From Litoditis marina (taxonomy: Eukaryota > Nematoda > Chromadorea > Rhabditida > Rhabditidae): a stretch of DNA of 64,000 nucleotides. The notes beneath the pieces are model-generated. The model made no database searches. It saw only the letters and a list, made by a program, of their open reading frames with translations, and had not been told where the DNA came from. This document shows positions 1 through 11,900 of this stretch, one piece after another. The first letter of the stretch is position 1, and each line of letters begins with the position of its first letter. A program made the translations under genes and the position numbers. The DNA is taken from NCBI GenBank assembly GCA_964036275.1, contig OZ038435.1, positions 434,001-498,000 on the forward strand, read 5' to 3'.

Positions 1-1513
1 GACGGTGTCTCATCTAGCATCTGGGGCGAGTTGAATGCCAAAGGCTTTCAAAACTTTTGTGTGAAATATGGTTATTTATCATTCTTCCTAGGTATATTAT
101 CAACTCTATTTACAAACTTGAGTTGACGAAAGTATGAGATAGAGAGTTGTGAAAATATGAATAAAGAGGGTGAGAGAGATACAAAAGGAGAGAAAAGAGC
201 GAGGTAGCAAAGAATATAGATACCGTTCACTTTTTGTTCCCATCTCATTTGAAGATGTGTTCAGGCTCACGACTCGTCCATGTATGCTGCCGGTGGCTCA
301 TCGTACGCTCATGACAGTTCGCACGAGTCCAGTTATGCCAGAGATTCGGACTACGCTTCCACTAACGCCGTTCACAGGGTTTGATTTGGAAAACTGAAAC
401 ATTTCGGGCAACAGAAACAAGCTTAACTAGTCAAACTAATCGAAAATCATTATTAGTGGGTAACACTTTCATTTCTATGATTGTTAACTAGAGACAAGAT
501 CGGAGATCAAAAACGTCGAAGCGTGAGAGCGTTCACTCTTTGTCTTTTTTATCCATCGTGCACCTCTTAGCGTAGTTCATAACTCGTAATCCATCAACCT
601 AGATCTTATTTGATTCCAGTCCGGTGCTCACGCGTCTTCACGTGCGCAGGGATCGTGTGAGGAGCGGGAGAAGGGAGAAAGTATTGCCGAATTCTCCATT
701 GGAAAGACGGCCGGCAGACACTATTCTGAAAACAGAGAGGTCGAGGAATACCAATCGGTTAGTTTCGCATGTTTTATATTTTTACTCAGTTACTTATTTA
801 GTCAATACATTTAATTTAGAGGAATACCGTTTGGTCTGTTTTACTTATTCAGTCCGTTTATTTGTTGACTTATTTAGTCACACCATTTTATTTGAAGAAA
901 TACCAATCGGTCAGATCCACCTGTTTAGTCTAAAGTTATAGTTTGGATCTCGAAAAACTGCTCTTGGTGAAAGGCGCAGCCAAATAACTTTGAATTTTCA
1001 TCAATTAATGAACAAAAAAACTAGAGTGTGATGTATAAAACTAAATTGAGATGCTCAAAAACATTTGCGAAAACTGTCAGCAATTCTTAGTCGCAAGAGT
1101 AGTTTTTTCTCACATTTCTGTCAGTTTTAAACCAGTCTACGATGGTTAATAAGAAGCTTCTCCAGGATTCTGAATCCGATGAGCACGAAGTATCGGACAA
1201 GCGCACGCGGGTCTCCCAGTCTCACCACTATGAACCTTTCCAGGACGGAGAGAGCGAGAAATTCAAAAAAGAGGTTGGTACTCTCCAGACAAATCGATTA
1301 TTACAGAGAGAAAATCTATATTATAGAATTTCTTATGTTGTCTTCGAGGATAAGAAACTTACTGATTTCAATAGATGTGACCGACATTAACTAATGAGTT
1401 ATTCCGATCATATTTCCATTTGTTGTGTTGTTTTCTTATCCTCTTTCTTTTTCTATTTATCGAATTCGCAGATCGTGACCACTCGAACCTCGTCTTCCAC
1501 CACCACCCACTAA
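1..1513 (+). CDS. 3' end of an unidentified Ser/Tyr/His/Asp-rich protein gene (five exons visible)
   Basis: Proposed exons are 1-60, 265-378, 620-757, 1136-1273 and 1472-1513 (stop TAA). Every internal junction has an AG acceptor and a GT donor, all introns are phase 0, and every exon length is a multiple of three, so 163 codons read through without a stop. The N-terminal visible part is rich in Ser, Tyr, His, Asp and Ala (for example SSYAHDSSHESSYARDSDYA). The tail is acidic and basic mixed (LLQDSESDEHEVSDKRTR) and ends in a Ser/Thr run. No domain, signal peptide or membrane segment is visible. Poly(A) signals follow at 1783-1801. The gene starts before the window. I do not recognise the family. 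The first exon is the least certain. Confidence 0.5.
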
Positions 1514-1782
1514 TTTGACTACCGGTTGCCATAGGAGGAACAGCCCCTGCTTCGATTTGGCTGCGCGTCTATCGCGTCGCCTGAGTATCCAACGTGAATC
1601 TCAAGCTGTTCCCTCCTCTAGCCTCAATTAATTTGCTCATATATATGTATATGTATCATTATTATGTTTCCATTGCCCATTGTTCTTCTCTCTTGCCTTT
1701 TCCCCATGCCTTTCCCTATTGATAGTGCATATCCTGCGATTCGGTGATATTCAAATACATGTCGTTGTTTTTGGTTTTGAAT

Positions 1783-1801
1783 AATAAAGATCATCAATAA
1801 A
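1783..1801 (+). terminator. Poly(A) signals of the first gene
   Basis: Two AATAAA hexamers lie 270-290 nt after the stop at 1513, before the next candidate gene at 2397. Confidence 0.5.
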
Positions 1802-2396
1802 GTTGGTTTGTTTCTAGTTCATACGTATGCGATGAATATTGATGAGTTTCACGTTTCATTTAAAGTTCCCTCCCTCAAAACAAGAGTTTAGAATCAGGAA
1901 GGCCATCGCATATGTGATCAATAATATCTGCGCTGATCATGAATGTATCGTGTGTTGGAATTGGAGTAGTTCCGTGAGGCTCTTTGAAAAAACCGCGGAA
2001 GTTGTGCAGCTTGTCATTGCGAATTACCTATACTGAGTGACAAAATGTTCGTTGTAGTTTTATCTCCGTGAACTCTACCAAAAATCTATGAGTTCGAACT
2101 ACAAGCACAGCGGGAAAGGGCAACATCCACCGTATCGAGCTACCTTGAAGAGAGCGAGCCCTATATTTGGAATGTTCTCACGTGTTGCACGGAAAAATCC
2201 GTGTCACAGTAAATACAGTAGGCGTCGTTCATTTATAAGTCAATTTCACCAGACAATAACCTCCTACAGTACACCGCCCAACATTCCAGATATCGTTTTG
2301 TGATGAACATTTCACTGTTTCGATATAATAATAATAATATAATAATCTTTTACGGCAACTATTTCAGCCGTGTATTACTTTATTCAACTAACAACC

Positions 2397-2870
2397 ATGA
2401 CAAGTATCACTGATGAATCCGAAGAGGGGTGGGGGTCCGTAGATAAGAAACTAGGCATGGGTGAGCGTTATTACCAGCTCATGCGGTCCGCCATGAAGAT
2501 ACCGCGCCGAACGGGATCGAACCATGGTGTTTTGAGTGCTAGCGCGCACACAACCAGTCGACCACTCGGCATATGAAACTCCCAGCGTTTGTAGTAGTAA
2601 ACGTTCACAACAAAATACCAAAATATCAAGTCATTCCAAACACATACAATGTACTGAACGTAGACCTGGAAGTTTGAGCGTATTACTGTAGAGGGGTATA
2701 TTGTGCGTGACACAGACTACAACTATAAGCCAATCAACTCGCATACCGAGAACAGACTACGTTCCTTTTTCCGTCTTCCAGCCCCAGGCAGCTGGCGCTA
2801 TTCGAACAATGGCGAGACTGGAGATTATTGGTGCCCACCGGAACAGCTTGAGGACCCCCCATGGAGATAA
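2397..2870 (+). CDS. Possible 50-residue acidic, Trp-rich protein
   Basis: Two exons, 2397-2460 (phase 1, donor GTGAGC) and 2782-2870 (acceptor TTCCAG, stop TAA), give 50 residues. The first exon reads MTSITDESEEGWGSVDKKLG and the end reads DYWCPPEQLEDPPWR. Composition looks like real protein, with acidic, Trp and Pro residues and no low-complexity run. A 3' splice acceptor (TATTTCAG) precedes the ATG by about 33 nt. The next gene starts only 127 bp downstream. The second exon is also open in another frame, so it could instead be 5' leader of the downstream gene carrying an upstream ORF. The intron holds a tRNA-like fragment on the other strand. No family recognised. Confidence 0.4.
2495..2590 (-). 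repeat. tRNA-derived SINE-like fragment
   Basis: On the minus strand an A-box-like TGCCGAGTGG is followed about 45 nt later by a B-box-like GGTTCGATCCCG, the layout of an internal pol III promoter in a tRNA-derived SINE head. The D-arm resembles Leu/Ser tRNAs. The acceptor stem does not pair and the T stem has a mismatch, so it is not a working tRNA. Confidence 0.35.
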
Positions 2871-2996
2871 TTCGAGGGTTGCAAAAAAGAGATAACTCGA
2901 TAAGAGTGCAAGGACCAGCTCCACTCAGGTAGGCACTCTTCCCTCACAGAGTTTCCTTCTCTTATTCTCTATTTTAGGCTATTTTATATTCACAAA

Positions 2997-5900
2997 ATGA
3001 TGAAAACCGGGTACAAGGGTAGGGCGTTGTACCCGAACATCTCCACGATGGTAGCTGATATGAAGGCGGCGGCAGCGGCGACGGCGACCGATCCCGACTC
3101 AGGTGAATAAAGGAAAAGTTTCGTTACAACGTTATAAGGTGTTACCAAAAAGGTATAGAAACTTCACCTAGAAGAAACAATAGGAACAGAGTGAAAGAAA
3201 TGTGGTAAGTTTCGCCCATCTTTTCTGGTGAAATTAACGTAGTTAAACTCAAGGTGCTATATTCATACTGTGGGAGTCTCACTATAGAAATGAGAATGGC
3301 TATATCTTTAATCAAAAATGTATGTTCCTACACTTGCGCGTAACACGTGAAACAACTCCGGTATCATAGTTTGTCGTGTTCTATGGCAAAATTCATTCGA
3401 AAATTCAGAGTCTTCACAAAAAGATGTGCGTATTAAATAGAATGAATAGAACGATAAGGAACTCCAAAGATAAATGAAACGATATTACAGTCTCAGTACC
3501 TGTATTGTTCATAGAAAGGTCACGTGACAATCACATAAATTCACAGTTTTCCGCCGCACGTGACATTCATTCCGCTACAATTATTGAGGAATGTATCCGG
3601 GAGCAGGAGGTGTCATTCCTCAATCAATCATATCCCGCAGTACCTATTTTTCCATCTTCTTTAACCGGATTGTTTGTTGTTCTTTGCTCTAGTTTTCTAT
3701 ATCATCACTCTAACGTTTCCACACATGAATTAACGATCTTTTTCAATTTACTAAGTTTTACAATAACAACAATTAGTTTATCAATATTCTGTATAACAAT
3801 CAAGTTGGCGACGCATTGATAACTTATGAACTGTTAAAACACAACTAAAACTAATAAAACAGCGAGTAATACATGGAAGTTCGTAATGTTTAAGAGAAAA
3901 AACCATTTAGAAATGAGCAAAATGCGCATTTACAAACTTCACAACTCCGTCATTTCTACATTTGCCAGTGTTCCTATCACAAAAATGACTTTTTCAACTG
4001 ATTACTTTTTTTGAAACCACCGCTCATTAGGTTATTATATGTAGAACTATACTAGTACCAAACTGTTCGGTTCAGATGTAGTTCATGCGTATAGTTGATG
4101 CCATAACTACGTTCATTTTCATTGCATACAGTACCAAAATCTTTCGAGTACGCCAAGTCGAACTAGAATATACTGTTAGTCAACTGCACAGTCACGTGAA
4201 ACATGTTGGACACAGCAGAATTCAGAATCGTGCTATGAAAAGTGCACGATTCCTGCTAACTTTACGTGACTATTCATTTTACTCCTGGTATACCTGTTTG
4301 CGAATATATTATAGCGTTTGTGCACACATAACAGCTCATTAATTCGGGAATAATGCTTTTGTTAGTACTTCATCAGTTGCATCCTGAATGTAAAGAATTA
4401 TGCAAATTGATCTAGAACCCATTCTCACAAAAAGACGAATCTTGCCAAAAACGAAGAATGATGATATTAGTATTTTTACATTTTCTGACGGCGTATAAGT
4501 AAACTCCCGATTAGATGAGAATTATACTATTCGTCACTTGCACGGTCACGTGAAACATGTTGAACACAGCAGAACTCAGAAACGTGCACTGACAAAGTGC
4601 ACGATGTCTCATTAGAATACTAAATTTACGTGACTATTCATTTTACTTCTAGTATACTCTCCTTGGAGAGCTGCTAACTTGATGTTAGAGCTCTCAATGG
4701 CAGGCATTAGGTGATAGGCTAATCTCGCGTTTGATACTCACCCTCTATTGATATCGAGGATGACCAGAACTTCGTTGTAGTTTGAACTCTTTCACGCCAT
4801 ATAGTTCACGAATTTCGAGCTAAACAATGAGATCAAACTACAAACATGGGATAGGGCCAGAAACACCGTATAGCATGCTTCGAAGACAGCAAACCACTCC
4901 GTTCGTCTTTAAGCACGGGTAGGAAGTTGTTATTATGAGTTTTCATCGAAAAGTACAACGATTTCGCAATTCCATAACTTTCTGTTGTTTGGTCCAAACA
5001 TAGTTTCGCCCACCACCTTTGTCATGTTTCGGTCTTTGCTTTATTTTGTTCAACTTCTCGTTTTTGTCGCTTTGCAAAGGTTAAAAGGTAATTACATTCG
5101 ATTGAGGTATTCATTGGCTCCACTTACTTTCAAATGCATGCGTTCTGATTATGTACCATTTCTGTTTGAGGCGGTGTTGCCGGAAACCGAAACTCGGCTC
5201 AATAGTTCGTTTGCACTTTTAGCCAGTTCTGTAAGAACTCCCGGCGGAGTAGCAATCTATCCAACCTCATGTAAAATTCATGTGAGTTTCTCATGTGAAT
5301 CTCATGGCACACCTCGTGAGCTGTTTGCGAACTTCTAATTTTGTAGCGTAGCATCAATTTTACATTAGCAATTCATGAGATGCTGCTCATAAGATATCTC
5401 ATGAGGTTTTTGAGTGAAATTATTAGTATTCGACTAGCAAAATATAGTCTCCTCATCTTGTCACGCGAAACTTGTCATAGTTTTTGGCCCCACGTAAAAA
5501 GAAAACTAACGAACACATGAATGTGTTATCTGAGACTAGTCCTTCTCCGTCTCCGCTATCTACACGCGATCTCACGCACGTCTCTCTCTCTTTCTCTCTC
5601 TTTTTTTTCTGTCTTTGTGTTTATGTCATACCTACCACTTACAAACTAAGCACAACTTCTACAACTGAAAAACAGGACTAATAATTTTACCTGTTCACTA
5701 CAGCTCGTCATTCTAAAACCCCGGACGAACTTTGGAAAACAAATTTACTCGATCAGTTTTTATTGTACCAGTTTTGCACTACCTATATAGTCAAATGCAC
5801 AGTCACGTGAAACATGTTAAACACAGCAGAACTCAGACACGTGCGATGAGAAAGGGCACGATTCCTCATTAGAATGCTGACGTTACGTGACTATTCAATT

Positions 5901-8900
5901 TACTTCTAGTATCATCGAGATGCCAATTTCCGCCACTGTTCACTTTCCTTTTGCCAAGTAATCAGCATTTTCAGTTTCCTCAAGCACTTCCTCTTCCTAG
6001 TGTCTCTTTCAATTCAATGAAAGTCTTTCAACTCTAACAAAAATTAGCTTCTATCCAAATGTTTTATTGAATACCCTCGTTAGCTTTTTCCAGGACTTGT
6101 AGTCGGAAATGTGAAAGGTGCGGTAAACAACCGTGTTAGTGTGATTAGAGATGGATCCCGGAAGTAGTCGTAAAAGCTTTATACTATAAAATCTAACTTG
6201 CCTCATTTTTTCATAATATTCAATGGAGACAAGTGGTAAGTTTGAATGTTCAGAAGTACCTAAATCAAAACTGAATAACTCTCTCTCTAAAATAAATGCG
6301 AAAATGAGCACCGGAACTTGTTTTTTTGGCAATAAAGCTCAACCTTTTCTATGTTTGTCACAGCCGAACCTGTACGAAAATCCGAAAAAAAAAACAGGTT
6401 TATGATAATTCAATCAAAAGATGGCTAACTTCAAGAGCTTCCGTCACTTTAGTAGCAAACCTAAACACGAAAATCGGTTATACTGTGAACAGATTGGAAA
6501 ATTTGGCTTTTGCAGATGCAGTCATTTTACTGAGTGGCCAATACTTCTCTTCTACATATGCAGACATTTGCGTCCCTGCGCACACTTATTTTACAATGCA
6601 AATTCCAGTTGATTTAGTATACGGTAATAGGCTCATATGCGCACATTGAAGCTTTAAATGATATCTAGTGATTACCTACGTATCACTTTATTTAACTTAG
6701 TTCGTACTTCGGTAATTAGGTAATTAAGAATTAATCGCCTCCGTTTCTGTTTTTGCTAAATTTTGGAATTACGAAAGTCAACAAAAGTGACATAAACACT
6801 TACATTTGTTTCAAATCAAATCAAATCAAATATTTATTACACAGTGTGTAATAACGGAACGAAAGTGTGAAACGTGAAAGATTGCCAGAAAAGGAGAATG
6901 GTGAAAATAATTAATGAATTTTTTTAATTAATGAAGTTTCATGGCGCGACTATAATGTAATAATTATGTTTGCATATGTTCCAATTAACTCTTCTATCGT
7001 ATATCTACTGGAAAATAAGCTTGAAAACGTATCCTGTAGGTTGCCAAATTGAAACCTGCATAGCTGCAGCATTATCTTGTGTCTTTACTAGAACCAAATT
7101 TAATAGTCGCATAAAGTTGGCATTCTGCTCTGAAAAACCGCTGCAACTTAAAATACCGGACTCGCCAATTTTGCAACTTAAAATACCGGGGTCAGCCAGA
7201 TGTCGCCTGTATTTTTTGAAATTCATAAGGAGATGCAGGCTAATTCGACACCAGTATTTAAGCCTGCATTTTCTCCGGTATTTTAAGCTGCCAGCGTTTT
7301 CACAGTGATGAGGAATCGTGCTCTTTGTCAATGCACGTCTCTGATTTCTGCTGTGTTTAACAAGTTTCACGTGACTGTGCAACTGACTAACAGTATATCC
7401 TTTTTGATCACCGCGGTTGATGCTCTTTTATACTATATTATGCTTTAAAAAAAGTTTAAAGGACCGATGCGCCGGAATTGGTCCACATAATAGTCCTTCT
7501 TTAACCTCTTACAGTCAGCTGTCTTATGATGAATTGGCTTTTTCTATTACCAACAGAAAGTGTTGTAGTCTGGTCTATCAAATACAGCTTCTACTCAGAG
7601 TTGCGTCGAAATGGGTCCAGATCCAACTACAGAAATAACAAACACCCCTATAAATGAACAACTCTTCACTGGAAAGAGAAAATAGTATTGCCGACATTTG
7701 CGCATGATTCGCTAACTTGAGAATCAGTTCCCTCCCTTTCTGTATTTGAAATTTGTTTCCATGATTCAAATGTTCTGTATAATATGGGTCTTATAGGGCT
7801 CTCTCAGAAAAGATATGATGGAAGCACTATGTCTAGCTTCGAACCGCTCTGTTTGATCCCATCCCACTCCAGTCGTTATTCAAAACTGTCCTGTACATCC
7901 ACATCAAACTACAATTCGAACGTTTCCTCCCTCTAGGCTAAAAGTGCAGCATGCAATGTCGCAACTCGCACATGACATGTAGATAAAAGGTACTAATGAG
8001 TGGTGCTTTCCTAGTGTGAAGGGGCGTAGCGCCAGATGTGTTAAAGGACTACTAACGAGCTGCGGTCCGTGCGGGACACATTTCACGTTAACACTGCTGC
8101 GGTTCAACCTTTTCGACACCATGCCCAGCAAGGCCTGTGAGTTGATCAGTTTTAAGTCAGGGTACCGTAGCTACCCACGGAAATGTCACTTTCAAAGTGA
8201 ATTATTTGGCAGCGTGGCGATCCCTCAAACCTCATGAGAAACTCATGATTTCATCCTGAGCATCTCATCGATACCCCATGAGCTAATCGGGAACAATCGG
8301 GAACTTCCAGGGTTATAGCATGCCAATCAGAAGAATCTCATGAAACTTTGGGTGTTGATTAAATCATCAGGATGAAATCATGAGTTTCTCCTGAGGTTTG
8401 AGGGATCGCCACGCTGCCAAATAGTTTACTTTGAAAATGACCTTTCCGTGGATAGCTTACTTACTTACTTAGTTACTTAGTTGTCTCGTGCCTCACAGAG
8501 TACTCAGTCAGTGTGTCGTGATAGCTACGGTACATATTTATTCACTTTTTTTCTGTTTTTCTTGTAACACTGTGAATGAATATATATAAACGTTTGTGAG
8601 ATGTTGCTCATGAGGTATCTCATGAGGTTTTTGCGGGATTGATACCGGCCACCACCTGACTCTGGTTGTGATCGCTTATCCTTTGCACACATAGCAAATT
8701 GGCAACAGAATGTGATCAGGTTCAGCTCATCACTCGCATCACTCTGCTACGGTACGGCAATGACTCATGAGATGTCTCAATGAAAGTTGGGGAATATAGA
8801 GCACGTACCTCGGCAGTAAAGAAAGGAAGAGCTCAAAATATCAATTCAACATTTTGTGAAATAGTTGGAGTTGTAATCGGATTTACGCCTTTAACTCAAA

Positions 8901-11900
8901 CATAGTTACTTTACTCATTGTATTTTCTTCCTGCGGCAAAACCCAAATATCACCGTACTAAGAAAGTCGCTTCCGCACTTGACGTTTTGAGCAAGTACCA
9001 CTTGTTGCAACCGCTTCCTCATGTTCGTTTATTCCACTGTGTTTTGGACTCATGTGGGTGTCGACTATACTTTTTGTTTCGTATATGTCACTTTGTCATC
9101 CTAATTGACATCCATGTCAGCCAGTGTGAAGCGGCTCTGGGGAACAAACCAGCATAATGAAACATTTTGACTGAAATGATATCAGTGATTAAAACAGGCG
9201 CCAAATTATAGTCGCCACCAAAGCGACGTTGATCCTACATTTAGTAGTAGAAGGGGCTAAGCTTGTAAGAACCCACTTTCACACCCTGGTAATAACCGAA
9301 GAATTGTGCTGAACTGCTCACAAAAGTTTATCATAAAATACGGAGATATTATATTACGTATGAACCTGGCAAGGAAGTCATCACCTATCTAAGCACTATA
9401 CTGGATGAGCTAAATGAGTTTTCCGTTTCAAGGCATCATAGAGATCAGTGTATACTAATGCTTCCTGGCGTCATCACCTCAACGCATTAGTAGTAGGAAA
9501 GAGTTCATGCCACTACTACTAATTATGGAAATACACTCTCAGCCCACGCAAGAATTACTTGATATTAATAGATGACACTCATAGTGGTTGACCAGTGAAA
9601 AACAAGAGCATACTGTAACAACAATTATGTTCGAATTCCAGAAAAGGTCAATCAAAATTTCGGTAAAATAGAAAGATAACTCATTTGATTAATATTCTAG
9701 TGTCGTTCTCTACTGTTGACGCTCCAGCGTTCGAAATCCGGGGGGGGCGCTGTCATTTGAAAAACCAAAAGCGTCGGAGCGTAAATTTCTCAGTGGGTCT
9801 CTTAGTGTTTACCGTCTTATGGTAATTGTGAGGAAGGGGTGTTTCAATAAAAGAGCGCTTTAACCCTTATTGCATCGAAATGAGCTTATCGCTCATTCTT
9901 CGAATAGTTTACCGAAAAAATAAATAGTCCAATGGTAACCTGTTTCCACTACTTCTCATCGTTGCTTGATAAGCAGTAGTGGAGAGCTGAGGTGAGACAC
10001 TTGAAAAAAGCTAGGCTTAATAGAATTCAGTTGAAAATTCAGTACATGCATTGAGCCACGTTAGAGGACGATTATGTGAACCAATCCCGATGCTTCGGTT
10101 TTTAAACTTCAATACATTTTTCAATTGCAGTTTAAAGGACCGATACGTCGGGATTGGTTCACATAATCGTCCACCATTAATCCCATGAAGCAACTCTTGA
10201 GTAGTTCCCGCGATCCCAATGAAACATAGACTAAGATATTCGGACATACTGTATTTGATGGGACAATCAGACAATTAGTTAGGCATTCCATGCAAACTGC
10301 GGAACAGCTGTCTGCGTCTCCTTGCTCCGCATGCTCTCTCCCTGTTCTCTGACTCCACCCGCTTAGGGTATCATTCAAAAGAATGAATGTCAGTCGCGGG
10401 TGACGCGTTGTTGCCTAAACTTCTTCCCGCAAAATGATGATAAGTAAGTAAACTTTTGTTTATTTAAGTTATACTTCATATTATGCCATTTATTCGTGTC
10501 ACGATCACTTGTGGAAGTTATGTTATACCTTTATGTGGTCAGTGAACGATGTACCCAAAAATCTTTCGGCCCTATTCGGGACTATTTTTAATACTAGTTC
10601 CATAATCACAACTGCCATATCTAACAGTTTGTTCATTCTGTGAACGAATTATTCACGGAAAAAACTTTTTCGTCATTATTTTTCACTAGCAGACTAACAG
10701 AAAACTGTGTCTTTTGCTGTTGTTTCACGTTGCGGTTGGCATCAACCATCCAACCACACTACCAAGAAGTGTTCACTCAATTAAACTGTGGAACACATAA
10801 AAGTTCGATATCAGTTCCGCTCATTCCTGCTGAGACTTGACAGCGTGCCAATGAATTTTCTAAGCGTTTTTTCACCACTTTGGAGTTTTCCGAATGACTA
10901 CAAATCTCTGTTAGCGGGTGTTCAGTTCCATAGGAACACGTCAATGAAAAAATCTTTCGAATACTTATGTATGCTCTAAGAAATAGTCATCCGAAAATCT
11001 TGGCACGGTGCCAATGGGTCTCAGTGGGAATGAAACGAACTATACATTATTACACAATTATTGATGCTTTAGTTTTTTTTAAGATTAGGTACTGAAATTT
11101 AGATTTTTTTTAATTCTCAGTCATTACCACCACTGATGTTTCCGGAAGTGGAAGGCAATATTGGTTTCCTAACAGCAAAGTTTGGTTCATAAATACTGTG
11201 AATGCAACCGACTTCTAACTTACTCGCAGCCCTACTCGTTCGTCTATTTTTCAATTTCTCGTCCCAAAAATGTAGATGTCGTTTTTGTCATTGATTTACT
11301 CACAAATCATCAACACATATATTTTAAGCACCTTTTCCAGCTTTTTTCATTTCGAGAAAATGTTAAACTGTTACTGTGTGCTTCATTCTGCTCAGACATG
11401 TAACAATTAGCTCCTCAGTGCAAAATGGTAACATAAAAAGTGTAACAAATTACAGCTGGCCGGCACAACGCGTGAGGTCATAAAATTAGAATCGCATCTC
11501 GTTTTATTTGTTTTCTTGTCGCATAACAACTTCTTTCATCACATAGCTTGTGGGATATGGATCAAATCCACGACGGTTTGTTTTCAAATCTTGTCGCGTC
11601 AGAATACCAAAAAAATCAATGTTATTTAATAATATCCACACTAAATATTGAGATTACATATGTAATTGCTCACTCAAAGTACGGTGTACGTTGCCCTATT
11701 TTGCTGTGTTGTAGTTTGATCCCGTTGTTTTCGGTTCAAATTCACAGAATATGTGTGTTTAACTGAAACTGAGGTTTAGTCACTCCCTAAAGTGTTTTTC
11801 TCTTCTGAACTATGTACTTTTGCCCAGACACATTCTCTTTTTGACTTCTTGACACTTTTTCGTCTCTTCGTTTTTTCGCGAACTCGTCAATTGGAACCCC

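Noticed and set aside
2495..2590. Functional tRNA gene on the minus strand
   Set aside because: A and B boxes are present, but the acceptor stem does not pair and the T stem has a mismatch.
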